Shown here: positions 61,863-64,000 of the stretch, piece after piece
How positions within the stretch are numbered: position 1 is the first letter of the stretch
Layout of the letters: the number at the start of each line of letters is the position of its first letter
Assembly: GCA_022749755.1 (NCBI GenBank)
Contig: CM040440.1
Span: 18,153,269 to 18,217,268 of the forward strand
Reading direction: 5' to 3'
Origin: Azadirachta indica
Taxonomy: Eukaryota > Streptophyta > Magnoliopsida > Sapindales > Meliaceae
DNA length: 64,000 nt
Notes under the pieces: model-generated
What the model was told of the DNA's origin: nothing
What the model saw: the letters and a program-made list of their open reading frames with translations, nothing else
Database searches by the model: none
Translations under genes and position numbers: made by a program

Positions 61863-63217
61863 ATGGATTACGATAGTTACTTCGGTCTCTCTACTTCGTC
61901 AAGAAGCTATCAGTCAACTCTCAAGTCTCAGTTTGGTTTGTTTCAAAATCTTTTTCTCTTTGAGTTTCTTTAATCATTTCTTATGTTTCTGGGCTGAATG
62001 GTTTGTTGTTATTGAAGCAGATATTTGTGTTGATTTTGAGGATATGGAAGATGATGATGAGGAAGTGAAAGGGGAGTATCCTTGCCCATTTTGTGCAGAG
62101 GATTTTGATATAGTTGGCTTGTGCTGCCATATTGATGAGGAGCATCCTGTTGAAGCAAAGTCGGGGGTATTTTGTTTACTTCTCATTTAATCTTTTTTGG
62201 TTTTTTGGTTTTCTGTAAAAACATTTTAGAGCCTCTTTATTAGAGATAACAATTTTTCTGACCCAATATCTGCTTATTACAAAAAAGCATCAAAACAAGT
62301 AGCCGAAAAAGAGTTGTAGAACCAATTGAAAGAATCACTAGAAAAATGGCCGGTGTATCTGTTCTTTCCTTGTAAATTTGGAAAAAAATTGAAGCTATTA
62401 GTTTATTGATGACTCAATACCTTAGCATTGCATTTCACTCCATCCATGCTGTCAAATTATATGGGTATCGTCTCTTCTTTGATTCTAGTCTCTCGCTGCA
62501 TATGATAATTTCAGGTTTTGGATGATATCACTTTTAGGTATTTTGGGTATATATGGCATTCATTACTATCGCATCATAAATTATAGTTACCTCTTGACTT
62601 TTATAGTTAACGTGATTCTTTCATTTCATGTATCGAGATTTTGACATTGCTGCACATTTTATATGCATATTGGTAATATATGTGCTGTGCTTTTAGAATC
62701 TGCTTACAGTCGGCATTTATATGTCTGCAGGTATGTCCTGTATGCCTTGTTAGGGTAGGGATGGATATGATTGGACACATAACAACACATCATGGAAGCA
62801 TCTCGAATATATCCTTTTTTCGCCATCATTCACTTTAAAATTTGTTGTCTTATCAATAGCTTGTTTTAGTTAATTATAAATCTGCCCTATATTATATTTT
62901 TATGTGGCCATGATGATAAGTTGAAGGAATTCTATGGATTCCTTGACTAGAGATTACAGTTGGCACAAATTGAAACTACATAAAGGCAACTCTAACTCAA
63001 GTTTTTTGTCTTTAACGAAAGAGTTGCAAAATGGGCATTTTCAATCTCTTCTTGCTAGGTCATCATCTTCTGTTTCTTCCTCCAAGACAACCACAGATCC
63101 TTGGCTGTCATTTATTTACAACACGCCTACTGCTGATGTGTCTGAAAGCGGACAGCCTGATACAATTACTGGAGAAATAGCAGAAGATAAAAGTTCTTAT
63201 GAGAAAACATCTGAAAC
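61863..63217 (+). CDS. Di19-family C2H2 zinc-finger protein, partial (runs off the right edge)
   Basis: Dehydration-induced 19 family: small nuclear zinc-finger proteins linked to drought, salt and light signalling. Exons visible: 61863-61935, 62021-62166, 62731-62808 and 62958-63217, the last ending in a good GTAAGT donor with the rest outside the window. Two fingers of the family: CPFCAEDFDIVGLCCHIDEEH and CPVCLVRVGMDMIGHITTHH. The second half has the family's Ser-rich region (SLTKELQNGHFQSLLARSSS). The expected C-terminal block, usually ending in a VQ-L-LSTI-like motif, is not seen to 64000. The intron between exons 3 and 4 appears to be of the U12 AT-AC type (see separate entry). The N terminus MDYDSYFGLSTSSRSYQ fits the family. 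Confidence 0.9.
62809..62957 (+). other. Probable U12-type (minor spliceosome) AT-AC intron in the Di19 gene
   Basis: Exon 3 stays homologous to Di19 proteins up to codon AAT (62806-62808) and is followed by ATATCCTTTT, the exact U12 donor consensus. Homology resumes at 62958 (AGT TGG CAC AAA), preceded by GATTAC. A branch-site match, TTCCTTGAC (62939-62947), places its adenosine 11 bases before the junction, within the tight U12 spacing. The junction is phase 0 and keeps the family spacing between the second finger and the basic stretch. No GT-AG pair nearby joins the two exons in frame at the homology boundary. Confidence 0.85.
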
Positions 63218-64000
63218 GTAAGTTGCTTGATTATGTGTGGTAAACTCTGCCTTTCATGTTGCCATGCATGTTCTGCATATTTTTTCCTCAATTCGTTATG
63301 CTTGGAACAAGTTTGCAAGCACTAGTTTGAGGCCAATGCAGGTTATATTTAATTATATAAGGTTTTCTATGTAAAGAAATTTGAACCTGTGATCAAAGGG
63401 TTGAATCAAGCATAGTTGGTGAAGTGGATGAAAGATTAACCGATCTGTTGGAGTAGGGGAGGGTTTGACAAGAGTATTAAAATGGGATATCATTTGAAGG
63501 GATAAGAGTTGGTGAAGGCAAGTCATGTGATAGTTATGCAATATTTGAGAAGTAACGGAAGGAAGACATGATATCTAACTGTCCATCGTTGAACATCTGA
63601 ACTAGATAAATCTGACCAAGATAATCAAATTTAGATGTTCCATTGGAAATATGAGAAATAACAGAGAGCTGTTGCTTGAAAAGGTGCCAGCTGAAGAAGT
63701 GCTGTTTCAGAAGGTTTGAGGTTGTGCACTAGTGGATAGAGTGTCAGGCCTAGGAATCAGTTAACTGTACAATTAAGCTGGAAAGGATTTAATGTAGCTT
63801 TGTTTAGAGTATAAATATATTAAAAGAAATATAACTAAATGATGTTCAAGCAAACTGCATGTTATTAAGGCCACCTTGTTGATAGAAGGTAAATTTGTAT
63901 GTAGACTGGAATGTCACAGCTTGATCATGTCATTAATTCCACTTTCAACTAGTTGTGAGAAGGAGAGGTAATTGCAATAATGACGATTTGGGTGTGCAAA
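63218..64000 (+). other. Intron (start) of the Di19 gene to the window edge
   Basis: Begins with GTAAGTTGC directly after the exon. No further exon with Di19 homology is seen, so the intron continues to or beyond the edge. Open frames on the minus strand here show no known motif. Confidence 0.6.

Noticed and set aside
1..64000. CRISPR arrays, bacterial operons, tRNA or rRNA genes
   Set aside because: No spaced identical repeats, no polycistronic layout and no tRNA-like B-box with cloverleaf context were found. The window is ordinary plant nuclear DNA.

Overview
This window is plant nuclear DNA. The genes have short GT-AG introns, the spacers are very AT-rich, TA microsatellites are common, and there are Copia, hAT and Mutator-type transposon remains. 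The proteins (importin alpha, LLM-domain B-GATA factor, GATL glycosyltransferase, two-part COBRA-like protein, SYP4 syntaxin, Di19 zinc-finger protein) are of angiosperm type. The look of the genes suggests a woody eudicot, perhaps Citrus; that is an impression and not a proof.

Layout. 1-5995: a minus-strand Ty1/Copia retrotransposon with both LTRs, a 5-bp target duplication, primer-binding site and polypurine tract. Its coding region is broken by many nonsense codons. It sits directly against a GH9 (KORRIGAN-type) endoglucanase pseudogene (5991-6890). 6.9-10.9 kb: AT-rich spacer with an LTR/TRIM-like relic and a 1.56-kb foldback element. 11.2-15.2 kb: a complete ten-exon importin alpha gene, followed by a 3' region with a 249-bp tandem duplication. 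17.2-19.1 kb: a three-exon P-loop GTPase-like protein with a C-terminal membrane segment. 22.1-22.6 kb: a small B-class GATA factor. 23.7-24.5 kb: an uncharacterised protein with a mitochondrial-type presequence, behind a promoter with ACGT elements. 26.8-27.3 kb: a proline-rich wall protein. 32.6-33.1 kb: an uncharacterised basic plant protein. 37.4-39.3 kb: a degenerate minus-strand hAT transposase inside a larger relic (about 36.2-41.6 kb). 46.7-47.8 kb: an intronless GATL. 52.8-55.0 kb: a two-exon COBRA-like gene. 55.5-56.6 kb: a Mutator-like non-autonomous element. 57.3-60.7 kb (minus): an eight-exon SYP4-group syntaxin, divergent from a Di19 gene that starts at 61.86 kb and runs off the right edge.

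The genes do not form a pathway or cluster. Loosely, GATL, COBRA-like, the proline-rich protein and the endoglucanase relic concern the cell wall; the syntaxin acts in the trans-Golgi traffic that delivers wall material; importin alpha, GATA and Di19 are nuclear import and transcription functions. I found no new multi-gene system. The observations most worth following are a probable U12-type AT-AC intron in the Di19 gene, a tandemly duplicated splice acceptor in importin alpha whose upstream copy leads into a stop codon, and the decay pattern of the Copia element, whose best-conserved motifs are all lost by transition-type changes. Exon boundaries were placed by hand from splice signals, reading phase and family conservation; every spliced model below closes in frame.
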